Shown: positions 9,864 to 18,198 of the stretch, one piece after another
How positions within the stretch are numbered: the stretch's first letter is position 1
Layout of the letters: each line of letters begins with the position of its first letter
From: a bacterium
Lineage (GTDB): Bacteria; Acidobacteriota; Thermoanaerobaculia; Multivoradales; J023
Assembly: GCA_024226315.1 (NCBI GenBank)
Contig: JAAELT010000476.1
Location: 19,729-83,728, forward strand
Length of the DNA stretch: 64,000 nucleotides
Direction of reading: 5' to 3'
The notes under the pieces: model-generated
What the model saw: only the letters and a program-made list of their open reading frames with translations
Told to the model about the DNA's origin: nothing
Database searches by the model: none
Made by a program: the position numbers and the translations under genes

Positions 9864-9929
9864 CGGGGCACAGCTTGCAGCACTATTTGATGGCGCTACG
9901 GTTCATGGCGCCACGGGAGCCGGTAGACG

Positions 9930-10268
9930 ATGTTCGTGGACAAGAGCCGCATCGACGGTATGAGCCTGATCAGGGTCGAGGGGATCATCAAGCTCGGTGA
10001 GAGCGCCGAGTTCCTGGCCGAGAACCTGAAGCGCACCCTGGAGAAAGACCAGGGCCACGTTCTGATCGACCTGTCGAAGATCAACTACATCGACTCCACG
10101 GGCATCGGCGAGCTGGTCGGGTACCTTGGCCGTTTCAGCGATCTCGACCGCAAGATGATCCTGGTCAATCCCTCGGATCGGATCCGCAAGCTCCTGGCGA
10201 TCGCCCAGCTCGACAAGCTGTTTCCGACCTACGAAGACGTCGAGTCCGCCGTCGCCGCCCAAAAGTAG
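9930..10268 (+). CDS. STAS-domain anti-sigma factor antagonist-like protein
   Basis: 112 residues forming one STAS domain. The conserved phosphorylatable serine is Ser56 in YIDSTGIGELV, preceded by the usual beta strand VLIDLSKIN. Proteins of this type (SpoIIAA/RsbV-like) bind an anti-sigma kinase in partner-switching cascades and are controlled by phosphorylation of this serine. Length and motif are typical. No cognate RsbW-type kinase or PP2C phosphatase lies in the window, so the partner must be elsewhere. It ends seven bases before the converging DMT-type gene. Confidence 0.88.
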   Translation: MFVDKSRIDGMSLIRVEGIIKLGESAEFLAENLKRTLEKDQGHVLIDLSKINYIDSTGIGELVGYLGRFSDLDRKMILVNPSDRIRKLLAIAQLDKLFPTYEDVESAVAAQK

Positions 10269-10275
10269 CGCCGCG

Positions 10276-10728
10276 TTAGACGGGTTTGAACCTCAGCACC
10301 AGCCCCGCTCCGACCGCCGCCAACGCCAGGCCGAGGTAGAACCAGATCTCCGGGGCCGTCTTCGGCTTGTGCCAGGCCATGCTGATGATGACGTTGACGA
10401 TCGGTGCACCCGCGAACACCAGCGGCGCCACGTAGAGCGGCGTGCCGCCGCTCTTCAGCGCCATGATGATGCACAACGCGCCGCCAGCACCGAGCACGCC
10501 GGCGACGAACGCGAAGGTGGCGCCCGCCCGGTTGAGCTCCCAGGGCTCGACCTTGGCGCCCATCAGTCCCAGGGGAATCAGGACCGCGGTCAGGAAGTAG
10601 GCCAGGCCGACGCACAGGAAGGCGCGAAGTGCGCCTCCTTTGAGCAGAACCTGTCCGTGGTGCATCATCGGGACATAAGAGCCCCAGAAAAGGATCGCTC
10701 CGAGGACGAAAAGGAGCCACATCTTCAT
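10276..10728 (-). CDS. Half-size DMT/EamA-type membrane protein
   Basis: 150 residues with about five hydrophobic helices, no signal peptide, and a short cytoplasmic tail LRFKPV. The start is ATG 10728, behind a purine-rich AAAGGA ribosome site; the longer frame reaching back into the upstream permease is an overlap artefact. The glycine/alanine-rich helices and the pattern ..GGTPLYVAPLVFAGAPIVNVI are like drug/metabolite transporter superfamily proteins, and a five-TM single-repeat length suggests it acts as a dimer. The substrate is unknown. It follows the ABC permease gene on the same strand with a gap of about 100 bases. Confidence 0.65.
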   Translation of the reverse strand: MKMWLLFVLGAILFWGSYVPMMHHGQVLLKGGALRAFLCVGLAYFLTAVLIPLGLMGAKVEPWELNRAGATFAFVAGVLGAGGALCIIMALKSGGTPLYVAPLVFAGAPIVNVIISMAWHKPKTAPEIWFYLGLALAAVGAGLVLRFKPV

Positions 10729-10825
10729 CTTGTTTCCTTTCTCAGATGGACGCGCTTTTGGCGCGAGGGGATTCCCGTCGAGTTTCGAAAGCCGTTCTCG
10801 TTCGGATGCTGTCTCGCTGCGGATC

Positions 10826-13800
10826 TCAGTGCTCAGCCTTGAGCGCCCCGAGCAGCGGGATCCTGAGCGCCGCCAGTGAGGCGACGGTACAAGCGACGAT
10901 GCCGAACAGCAGGATGCCGCCGAGAGTACCGAAGATCTGAAGCCAGGGCACGTGGGCGCCGGCCGAGAGCAAGTGCGGCCCCGCGGTGACCAGAGCCGCA
11001 ACGGTGCCGATCGCCAGCCCGGCAAGCAGGAGCAGGCCGTTCTCGACCAGCACCATCCAGGTGAGCGTGGAGCGCCGATAGCCGAAGGCCCGCAGCGCTG
11101 CCAGCTCACCCCGCCGTTCGATGACGTTGCGCAGGAGCACGATTGCCAGCCCCACGGTGCCGAGCAGCAGCCCCAGCCCACCCAGGGTGCGGAAGGTCGA
11201 GAGGAAGGTGTTCTGTACCGCGTGGAAGGCGGCCAGCTTCTCGGGCGTCGGCACGGCGTCGAAACCGTAGGCGGCAAGCGAGCCCTCGAGCGCCTGCGTC
11301 ACCCCCGGCACCGTGTCCGCAGGGGCGTCGATCAGGAACACCGCGGCGCCCTCCTGATCCGGAAAGTGCCGCTCGAAGTTTGTTCGCGAGATCAACAGCT
11401 CGCTCTGGAAGATGCTGGTCTTGAGATTGCCGACCAGCCTCAAGCGGATCGGCTCACCGCGCCCGTTCTCGATCGTCAGGTCCTGCCCCAGCTTGAGCTT
11501 GAGGATGTACTGGGTAGAGTTGATGTCGCCGAATGCCGGTATGACGTGTTCCATTTGCCCACCTCCGGTGGGACTCCGCTCTCCGGACATAGGCTCGATC
11601 TTGCCCTCCAGCAGGGTCCAGGGCTCGTCGACCTTACGGATCGTGTTTCCGAACACGAAGCCGCCGCGCGCGATGAGCTCTTCCGGCACGCCGAGGATCC
11701 GCGGCTGGCGCGGCTGGTAGAGGTTCAGACAACTGGTGTCGTCACCTGGCAACAGCTTCAGGGGCGTGATCGAGGCTCCCTCGAGAGCCTGCTCCTCGGC
11801 ATCGCCCAGGCCGAGCTCGAAGCGCCCGTCGCTCGACGCGAGATCGCGCAGCAGGGGCAGGTCGGCCTCGGCCATCAGGGCATAGCCGCCGGTCCCTGAG
11901 GCTCGACCCAGCTCGGCACGGGTATAGTCCTCGTGAAACGCGGCGACGGTGACGATCATGAAGCTGGCGGCGGCTACCAGTGTCGCCGACAGGATGCTGC
12001 GGCTGCGGTGGCGGCCGCCGTTGGCCGCCGCCATGCGCACCAGGGCGCCGGCGCCAGGCCGCTCCAGCTTGCCGCCGAAGCCGCCGAGGCGGAGCGAGAA
12101 CGCCGCCAGCAGGCCGACCAACAGGGCCGGCCCGGCGATGCCGAAGATCGCGGCGTTGCGGGTCTGTCCCGTGCCGGTGGCGAACGCCAGCAGCACCACC
12201 GCCAGAGCGATGCCGATCAGCGCGGTGCGGCGGGCGCCGCGGCCGGCGCGGGTATCGACCGGCTCGCTCACCCGTTTGAGAAGGGCCGGGGTCGGCACCT
12301 TGCGGAGGCGCCGCACCCGCAGCCAGACGGCGAGCAGCACGATGAGCACCGAGCTCAGGTAGCCGATTGCCAGGCTCGCCGGCGTCACGTGCAGGTACAG
12401 CTCGGAAGTGCCGAAAGCGGGGCGCCACCAGGTCTTGAGCGCTTTCATCATCAGCCCTGCGTAGCCCACCGCCAGGGCCAGCCCGATCAGGGCCCCGAGG
12501 GCAGCGATCAGACCGCCCTCGGCCAGCAGCCTCTTGCGCACCAACGCGGAACGGTAGCCCACGGCTTGCAGCAGGCCCACCTCTGCCGCTCGCTGCTCGA
12601 CTCCGAGGCCGAACAACAGCCCCACCAGCATCGCGGCCGAGGCGATCAGGAACATGCTGAAGCCGAGAAAGTACATCGCATAGTCGCTGGAGCCGGAGGA
12701 CGCTTCGAGACCGAGCTCTTTGACCGGCTGGAAGGCGAGGCCGAAGGCGTCCAGGGGCAACGCTGCGACCAGGCCGCTGCCCAGGCTCGCCGCCAGTTCC
12801 ATGGGATCGCCGTCCGCTGCGGGCGCCACGCGTATCGCGGTCAGCTCACCCCAGCGGTTGCGCCACATGCGCTTGCCGGCACCCGTGGCGACGAAGGCCT
12901 TGGGGGTACCGCGATACTCGTCCCAGTAGCCCTCGTCCGCGGTGCGGATCGCGCCCAGGTCGATGGGGAAGGGCGGGTCCCAATCGGCCATGTTTTCGTT
13001 GCCGGCGATGCCCGGGTATTCCTGGGAGAGGGTCGGGTCGGCCCCCAGCCCCTCGATCGCCACCACCCCGCGGACGGTGAAGGACTCGGCCCGTTCGTCG
13101 AGCTCCTCGCGCGGACCGACCGCGAAGTAGTCGAGCTCGATCCGGTCGCCGGCCACGGCTTCGAGCTCCTCGGCGGCCCAGGCGTTGAGCAGGATCTCGC
13201 CGTCATCGAGGTCGGGCGCCGGCGAACCATCGGTCAGCCGCAACTCGCCGAACAAGCCGGCGGCACTGACGTCGGTGGCGGTGACGGTTGAGTAGGGGAC
13301 GCCGCGATCCGCGGAGCGGATGCCGTTGGCGAGGTAGGTGAGCACCGGCAGGGTCGCGACGCCCTGCTCCCGCGCCAGGGATTCGATTGCCGCGATCACC
13401 GACGGTTTGAGAATGAACTCCTCGCTCTCGATCGACACCACCCGGTCGCGCGCCTCGATCAGCAGCCCCAGGTCCGCGGGGCCGAGCACCTCGCGCAGCA
13501 GCCGCTCCAGAGCCGAGTCGGCGTCGCCCTCCTCGAATCTCGGATGAGGCTCCACGGACTGCCTCTCCGCAACCACCACGGCGTTGACCGTACCCTCCTG
13601 GTCGAGAGCCTTCTGCAGCGCCGCCAGCGGCACGAAGAGGTTGTAGGGCGAGGACTGGTGAGCCGCCAGGCCGAAGCGTCCGATCCCCCGGTCGGGCAGT
13701 ACCCGTGCGACCTGCAGCCGCACCGTGCCGACGACGCTGGCGGTATCCTTGCGCCCGAGCAGCGAGCCGCGGGGCACCTCACTCCAGCGTTTCAGGTAGA

Positions 13801-14281
13801 TCAGGACCTGGTCACCGACCTCCGCGTCGAGCGCGGTTGCCAGGGACCGGTTGATCACCGCCGGCGGAAAGATGCCGCCGGCCTCACCGAAGAAGTCAGC
13901 CGTGGCCGGCGCCTCACCGTCGCTGCCATGGAAAAGGCGCAGGAAGGCGTCGTCGACGCCCTGGAGACCCACTCCCGAGGCTCGTCGCCGGCTGTCGGCG
14001 TGCTGCGCGCTGCCCTGGAGCAGGATCGCCGGCGCGGCGGCGGCGAAGCGGGCGGCGAAGCCCTCCCGGGCGGCCAGCTCGACGGCTACCTCCTGACGGA
14101 AGAAGCGCTGACCGGCCAGCGCGTGGTCAATACCGCCCAAACGTTCGAGGGTCAGCGCGGTCAGGCTGCCGCGAACCGAATCGCCCACCAGCAGGGCCCC
14201 GGTGAGCACCGCGGTCGCCACCGCGGCACCGGCCATGACCGCCAGGTTGGTTCGCCAGTAGTGAGTCAGAGCTCGGCGCAC
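10826..14281 (-). CDS. ABC transporter permease with two FtsX-like modules
   Basis: About 1151 residues from a GTG at 14281 behind GGGAGGGG; this start overlaps the end of the ATPase gene by 16 bases. The protein begins VRRALTHYWRTNLAVMAG, then a first membrane helix and a large extracytoplasmic domain (to about residue 530). A group of membrane helices follows, with the FtsX-type signature GVEQRAAEVGLLQAVGYRS near residue 560. A second large periplasmic domain comes next, and a final group of helices has LLRNVIERRGELAALRAFGYRR. This duplicated MacB/LolC/YbbP-like layout belongs to mechanotransmission-type ABC systems that move lipids or lipoproteins rather than importing solutes. It is translationally coupled to its ATPase and a thioesterase. 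Confidence 0.88.
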   Translation of the reverse strand: MRRALTHYWRTNLAVMAGAAVATAVLTGALLVGDSVRGSLTALTLERLGGIDHALAGQRFFRQEVAVELAAREGFAARFAAAAPAILLQGSAQHADSRRRASGVGLQGVDDAFLRLFHGSDGEAPATADFFGEAGGIFPPAVINRSLATALDAEVGDQVLIYLKRWSEVPRGSLLGRKDTASVVGTVRLQVARVLPDRGIGRFGLAAHQSSPYNLFVPLAALQKALDQEGTVNAVVVAERQSVEPHPRFEEGDADSALERLLREVLGPADLGLLIEARDRVVSIESEEFILKPSVIAAIESLAREQGVATLPVLTYLANGIRSADRGVPYSTVTATDVSAAGLFGELRLTDGSPAPDLDDGEILLNAWAAEELEAVAGDRIELDYFAVGPREELDERAESFTVRGVVAIEGLGADPTLSQEYPGIAGNENMADWDPPFPIDLGAIRTADEGYWDEYRGTPKAFVATGAGKRMWRNRWGELTAIRVAPAADGDPMELAASLGSGLVAALPLDAFGLAFQPVKELGLEASSGSSDYAMYFLGFSMFLIASAAMLVGLLFGLGVEQRAAEVGLLQAVGYRSALVRKRLLAEGGLIAALGALIGLALAVGYAGLMMKALKTWWRPAFGTSELYLHVTPASLAIGYLSSVLIVLLAVWLRVRRLRKVPTPALLKRVSEPVDTRAGRGARRTALIGIALAVVLLAFATGTGQTRNAAIFGIAGPALLVGLLAAFSLRLGGFGGKLERPGAGALVRMAAANGGRHRSRSILSATLVAAASFMIVTVAAFHEDYTRAELGRASGTGGYALMAEADLPLLRDLASSDGRFELGLGDAEEQALEGASITPLKLLPGDDTSCLNLYQPRQPRILGVPEELIARGGFVFGNTIRKVDEPWTLLEGKIEPMSGERSPTGGGQMEHVIPAFGDINSTQYILKLKLGQDLTIENGRGEPIRLRLVGNLKTSIFQSELLISRTNFERHFPDQEGAAVFLIDAPADTVPGVTQALEGSLAAYGFDAVPTPEKLAAFHAVQNTFLSTFRTLGGLGLLLGTVGLAIVLLRNVIERRGELAALRAFGYRRSTLTWMVLVENGLLLLAGLAIGTVAALVTAGPHLLSAGAHVPWLQIFGTLGGILLFGIVACTVASLAALRIPLLGALKAEH

Positions 14282-14976
14282 AGCCCCTCCCGCAGCTCGC
14301 AGCGGCGCTCGAACCGTCCCGCGAGCTCCAGGCTGTGCGTGACCACGATCAGGATGGAGTCGTCGCCGTGGAGATCGCTCAGCAGGTCTCCCACGGCACC
14401 GGCCGTGGCCTGGTCGAGGCTGCCGGTGGGTTCGTCGCACAAAAGCAGGCTCGGGCCGTTGACCAGCGCCCGGGCCACCGCCACGCGCTGGCGTTCGCCG
14501 CCCGAGAGCTCGGCCGGCCGGTGCTCGAGCCGATGGTCGAGCTCCACCCGCTCGAGCAGCTCGAGCGCCCGCCGTCGCGGCGCTTCGATGTCGCCGGCGG
14601 GGTAGGCGAGGGTCGGGATCAGCACATTCTCGAGCACCGAGTACTGGGGCAGCAAATGGTGGTCCTGGAACACGAAACCGATCTCTGAGTTGCGGAAGCG
14701 CGCCAGCTCGGGCTCGGGCAGCGCGAAGGGCTCGCGGCCGTTGATCCGGATCGCGCCCGAGGACGGCTCGTCCAGAGTGCCGATGATCTGCAGCAGGGTG
14801 CTCTTGCCCGAGCCCGAGGGGCCGGTGATCGCCAACGAGTCACCATCCGCGAGCTCGAAGGAGATGCCGCGCAGCACCTCCACCCGGGCGTGGACGGTGG
14901 AGTAGTGCTTGTGGACGTCGTCGATTCTCAGGGAGACGTCGGCCAAGGTCTTCTGTCCTCCATGAGGTGTGATCAA
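14266..14976 (-). CDS. ABC transporter ATP-binding protein, LolD/YbbA/MacB type
   Basis: 236 residues. Walker A GPSGSGKST, Q-loop in GFVFQDHHLLPQ, signature LSGGERQRVAVARAL, Walker B LLLCDEPTGSLD and the switch histidine in VVTHS are all present, so the ATPase should be active. The LPQYSVLENV segment places it in the LolD/MacB/FtsE group that pairs with FtsX-type permeases. The start codon overlaps the thioesterase stop as ATGA, and its own end overlaps the permease start, so the three genes are translated as one coupled unit. Confidence 0.92.
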   Translation of the reverse strand: MITPHGGQKTLADVSLRIDDVHKHYSTVHARVEVLRGISFELADGDSLAITGPSGSGKSTLLQIIGTLDEPSSGAIRINGREPFALPEPELARFRNSEIGFVFQDHHLLPQYSVLENVLIPTLAYPAGDIEAPRRRALELLERVELDHRLEHRPAELSGGERQRVAVARALVNGPSLLLCDEPTGSLDQATAGAVGDLLSDLHGDDSILIVVTHSLELAGRFERRCELREGLCAEL

Positions 14977-15446
14977 CCAGCGCTCGCGGGCACGGTATCG
15001 GCTCTGGCGGGCGCCTCTTCGATCTTGTCGGCCAGGAACGGCGGGATCGGCAACGGCCGGGGGCGCCGCGGCACCGAGCCGTCATCGGCGGGTTTCCAGG
15101 GCAGCGCGCAGAAGATACTCGAAATCTCGCCCCGGGCCACCAGCCGCCCCTCGCAGCTGAAGCGCACCGAATAGGTCATGGCCCGAGTGCCCTTGCGCTT
15201 GACCCGCAGGTGGATGTCGAGCTCGTCGCCGAGCCGCGCCGGGCTCTTGTACTCGCACGACGCCGCCACCCGCGGCCAGCCGACCTCGAAACCCTCGTGG
15301 TCGAAGTGTACCGGCCTGCCCAGGGCGCGCAGGAACTCGTGCTCCGCCGTCTCCATGAACACGAAGAAACGCGCGAAGTGGACGATGCCGGCCATGTCGG
15401 TGTCGGCGAACTCGATCCGCCGCCGGGTGTGGAGCTCGTGCAGCAC
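14973..15446 (-). CDS. Hotdog-fold acyl-CoA thioesterase (4HBT/YbgC-like)
   Basis: 157 residues. The N-terminal half carries the 4-hydroxybenzoyl-CoA thioesterase pattern RIEFADTDMAGIVHFARFFVFME, with the catalytic Asp in the DTD segment and the downstream helix typical of YbgC-like enzymes that hydrolyse short to medium acyl-CoA thioesters. The C-terminal 35 residues are a proline/arginine-rich tail not needed for the fold. The stop overlaps the start of the ABC ATPase gene by four bases, which suggests that acyl-chain processing and the exporter act in one process. Confidence 0.85.
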   Translation of the reverse strand: MLHELHTRRRIEFADTDMAGIVHFARFFVFMETAEHEFLRALGRPVHFDHEGFEVGWPRVAASCEYKSPARLGDELDIHLRVKRKGTRAMTYSVRFSCEGRLVARGEISSIFCALPWKPADDGSVPRRPRPLPIPPFLADKIEEAPARADTVPASAG

Positions 15447-15520
15447 GGGGGTATCGTAACCGATCCGCCCCGACCTGGGTGGCCGTGTATACTGATTTAC
15501 AGGGCGTATGGAATCAGGTC

Positions 15521-15526
15521 AGGAGG
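15521..15526 (+). promoter_or_regulatory. Ribosome binding site deciding the start of the MBL gene
   Basis: A perfect AGGAGG ends five bases before ATG 15532. It supports this codon over the in-frame ATG at 15508, which has no such site. Confidence 0.7.
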
Positions 15527-15531
15527 ATGCC

Positions 15532-17055
15532 ATGAAGAGAAGATTCGCCGGTTACCCCGCCGCCGTCGCCTACGACAAGCCCGACGGCAAGAAGGCCGTG
15601 CAGCACCTCCTGTGGGGGGATTTCGTCGGTGACCAGGGTGAGAAGAAGGGCACCTACTCGGTGAAGGACGTGCACCGCGAGGTGCGCACGGGCAAGTACG
15701 TGCGCTGCCACATCCGCGGGCGCAAGGAGGCCTCCTGGATCCGCGAGCACGAGATCCAGGACGAGCGCTGCCTGGAGGTGATCTTCGTCGACATCGGCCA
15801 GGGCGACGGCTGCCTGGTGATCACCCCGGACGACGACAAGATGGTGATCGACGCCGGTCAGCAAGACAACATGTACCGCTTCCTGCGCTGGCGCTTCGGC
15901 CGCTTCGACAAGAAGTTCGAGCTCAAGGCGGGCATCATCTCCCACCCCGACTCCGATCACTACAAGGGCTTCGAGCACCTGTTCGGAGACGAGAACGTCT
16001 TCTTCGAGACGATCTACCACAACGGCATCATGGAGGAAAAGGGCAAGACCCCCCTGGGCCCGAAGGAGAAGATCGGCGGCCGGAGCTACCTCACCGGTCT
16101 GATCACCAACAAGACGCAGCTCAAGAACTTCTTCAAGGACGAGAGCCGCTGGAAGAGGAAGCAGTTTCCGACGATGCTCAAGAACGCGCTGGACGGCAAG
16201 AGCTTCGGAGGCTTCAAGATGCTGTCGATCCAGGACGGCTACATGCCCGGCTATGGGCCGGACGAAGAGCTGTCGATCCAGGTTCTCGGCCCGGTGGTGG
16301 AGCCGGCGGACGCCAAGCCGCCCAAGCTGCGCTGGATCACCGACAAGGGCAAGACCAAGAACGGCCATTCGGTGGTGCTGCGCTACCAGTACCGCAACGT
16401 CAGCCTGCTGCTCGGCGGCGACCTGAACATTCCCTCGGAGCACCTGCTGCTGTCGCACCACACCGGCCTCGAGTCTCCGGCCGACAACTCGGAAGACGAG
16501 GCAGCGCTGGTGGAAGCGGCGCGCAAGACCTTCCAGGTCGACGTCGCCAAGTCGTGCCATCACGGGTCGAGCGACTTCGCGCCAACCTACATGCGCGCCA
16601 CCAACCCGATCGCCACTGTCATCTCGAGCGGCGACGCCGAACCCCACTCGCACCCCCGGGCCGATACCCTGGGCTCCATCGGCCTGCACTCGCGGGGCAC
16701 GCGGCCGCTGATCTTCTCGACCGAGCTCGCCCGCTCGGCGCCGGAAGCGATCAAGCACCCCAACATCCTGCAGCGCGAGCTGGAGCGGCAGCTCGACGAG
16801 ATCACCTCGGCGCCCGCGGACACCGAGGCGGAGAAGAAGGCCCGTGACAAGAAAGTCGCGGCGTTCAAGGAGGAGATGGATGACGTCATCGATCGCAGCG
16901 TCGCGGTCTTCGGCGCCATCAACGTGGTCACCGACGGCCACAAGGTGGTGATCGCCCAGAAGCTCGAAGAGCCGCGCGGCGCCGACCGCAAGTGGGACAT
17001 CTACCGCCTGGAGGCCGAGGGCAACGGACCGCTACGCTACCAATCGAAGCACTGA
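15532..17055 (+). CDS. Stand-alone ComEC/Rec2-like metallo-beta-lactamase-fold protein
   Basis: 507 residues with no membrane segments. After an N-terminal region of about 75 residues, a VDIGQGDGCLVIT strand starts the MBL domain. The metal motif is HPDSDH at residues 138-143, and HHGSSD near 343-348 is the second ligand region typical of the ComEC C-terminal nuclease-like domain. The ComEC channel and OB domains are absent, so this is a soluble enzyme, probably acting on nucleic acid or nucleotides; that activity is inference. The last 17 codons are duplicated at 20244-20292. It adjoins an island with a recombinase relic and a dyad-repeat array. The charged, lysine-rich composition differs somewhat from the flanking genes. 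Confidence 0.8.
   Translation: MKRRFAGYPAAVAYDKPDGKKAVQHLLWGDFVGDQGEKKGTYSVKDVHREVRTGKYVRCHIRGRKEASWIREHEIQDERCLEVIFVDIGQGDGCLVITPDDDKMVIDAGQQDNMYRFLRWRFGRFDKKFELKAGIISHPDSDHYKGFEHLFGDENVFFETIYHNGIMEEKGKTPLGPKEKIGGRSYLTGLITNKTQLKNFFKDESRWKRKQFPTMLKNALDGKSFGGFKMLSIQDGYMPGYGPDEELSIQVLGPVVEPADAKPPKLRWITDKGKTKNGHSVVLRYQYRNVSLLLGGDLNIPSEHLLLSHHTGLESPADNSEDEAALVEAARKTFQVDVAKSCHHGSSDFAPTYMRATNPIATVISSGDAEPHSHPRADTLGSIGLHSRGTRPLIFSTELARSAPEAIKHPNILQRELERQLDEITSAPADTEAEKKARDKKVAAFKEEMDDVIDRSVAVFGAINVVTDGHKVVIAQKLEEPRGADRKWDIYRLEAEGNGPLRYQSKH
17007..17055 (+). repeat. 49-bp direct repeat, left copy (3' end of the MBL gene)
   Basis: The last 49 bases of the MBL gene, coding for LEAEGNGPLRYQSKH, recur at 20244-20292 with four mismatches, three of them at synonymous third positions. 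The copies bracket a 3.2-kb segment containing a tyrosine recombinase relic, so they may be old attachment sites or the ends of two homologous genes. Confidence 0.6.
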
Positions 17056-17056
17056 C

Positions 17057-17194
17057 GAGCCAGTACGCGCCATTTTTCAGAGGAAGCTCCTCGCCGATTC
17101 TTGGGAGGTCGAGTTCGGCATCAACGAGAACATCTATCACGCGGCGGACTCGTCGCCGTCCGGTTCTCCGAAGCGGAGAAAGTACCCGGCTTGA
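17057..17194 (+). pseudogene. Possible C-terminal fragment of an unidentified gene
   Basis: An open frame of 45 codons directly after the MBL gene, ending at TGA 17192-17194, has no start codon but reads like a natural protein end (ADSWEVEFGINENIYHAADS, then a basic tail SPKRRKYPA). It may be the tail of a gene deleted when the neighbouring repeats formed. No homologue is recognised. Confidence 0.3.
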
Positions 17195-17233
17195 TCATGA
17201 ATCGAACGGATCGTTTCGAGACAACCTCGCTTT

Positions 17234-17527
17234 TTCTCACGCAATGCACTTTGCAGAGAGTGAGATCGGCCACCGTTCTCACGATATGCATTTTACAGAG
17301 CGTGAGATCGACCGCCGTTCTCACGATATGCATTTTGCAGAGCATGAGATCGGCCGCCGTTCTCACGATATGCATTTTTCATAGAGTGAGATCGGCCACC
17401 GTTCTCACTCTATGCAAGTTGCAAAGAGTGAGATTCCTCGCCGTTCTCACTCAATGGCTTTGTCAGATCGTGAGAAAGCCCACGGCTCTCACGAGATGTA
17501 CTTCACTGAGAGTGTGAAATCTCGGCA
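17234..17527. repeat. Array of seven tandem 42-bp units, each an internal dyad
   Basis: Seven abutting units start at 17234, 17276, 17318, 17360, 17402, 17444 and 17486. Units 1-4 are well conserved; units 5-7 decay. Each unit begins TTCTCAC and about 18 bases later has GTGAGA, so TCTCAC/GTGAGA form an outer inverted repeat. An inner TGCA...TGCA dyad sits at the centre of units 1, 3 and 5. In unit 5 positions 2-32 form an almost perfect palindrome (one mismatched pair, one unpaired centre base). Position 8/26 pairs change together (G/C in units 2 and 3, T/A in unit 5), which points to selection on dyad symmetry rather than on a protein. The 42-bp period is four helical turns. All frames are open only because 42 is divisible by three. 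The array overlaps the 3' end of the recombinase frame. Confidence 0.9.
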
Positions 17528-18197
17528 TTCTGGCGATCCGAGTCTCGTAGATCGCTCCTCCCGGCCCCCGATCAGCGCGGATGAGGAGGCGTGGGTGGCG
17601 AGGTGGCGGGACGCCGCCCCCGGCCCCGAAATTGTTGAGCGGGATCTCGCGTTGCTTCGCTCCCTTGCCGTGACGGACGAGTACCCGGCCTTTTCGGCTT
17701 GAGAGGCGGACGTCACTCCAGGCGAGGTCGCAAAGCTCTTGGACCCGGCCACCTGTGTGCAGTAGAAGCCGGAGGATGGCGATATCCCGCTCACTCCCCC
17801 TTCGTTCGACGGCTCGCAAGAGGGCGAGCCGCTCGCGACGCTCAAGCCATCGAGGACCGAGCCGCTCGCGGCGGACCGTGCGGGGAACTCGCGGTAGTCG
17901 GCGATCTCCGAGCCGTCCTGAGCTGTGAGCCCACTGGAGGAAGCTACGGAGGCTCGCGAGCTTGCGATTGATTGTCGCTGGCCGCCTCTTCCGCGCGACT
18001 CGGAGATGCTGCTTGAACTCTCGCAGATCCGTCGTCGTTGTGCGCCCGGGCGTCCATGGTTCGCCGTTCGCTTCGTCGAACCAGCGGGCAAAATGCCGCA
18101 GATCGAGGAGGTAGGTCTCGATCGATAGTGGGCTTCGTTCACGCTCCTCGAAGAAGGCAGCGTACGCGGGTAGCGGGTCGGGCAGAGGGTGTGCCAT
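17463..18197 (-). pseudogene. Tyrosine recombinase (XerC/D-like integrase), C-terminally truncated
   Basis: A 244-codon frame. Residues 1-100 form a SAM-like core-binding domain (SPLSIETYLLDLRHFARWF ... KLASLRSFLQWA). The catalytic domain starts with the box I arginine, Arg151 in HTGGRVQELCDL, and the beta-hairpin lysine in RHGKGAKQREIPLN (residues 175-188). From about residue 190 similarity stops: the HxxR box and the nucleophilic tyrosine are absent, and the frame runs into the 42-bp repeat array. None of the three frames recovers the missing part. The protein as read cannot perform strand exchange, though it could still bind DNA. It may have been cut by expansion of the array or by a deletion. 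Confidence 0.7.
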
Positions 18198-18198
18198 G

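Noticed and set aside
10276..11277. 333-codon version of the DMT-type gene
   Set aside because: The extra N-terminal part is Ser/Arg-rich, overlaps the ABC permease gene, and the ribosome site points to ATG 10728.
11933..13291. 452-codon plus-strand frame over the FtsX-type permease
   Set aside because: Antisense to conserved permease motifs; Arg/Gln/His-rich with no domain.
15514..16941. 475-codon minus-strand frame over the MBL gene
   Set aside because: Composition of repeated VLV/DLV/QAV is typical of an antisense frame; the plus strand carries the metal-binding motifs.
17101..17517. Repeat protein of 14-residue units read across the 42-bp array
   Set aside because: All frames show a 14-residue period only because 42 is a multiple of three; the conserved feature is the DNA dyad, and no start or ribosome site is convincing.
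17234..17527. CRISPR array
   Set aside because: Units abut without unique spacers, and no cas gene is nearby.
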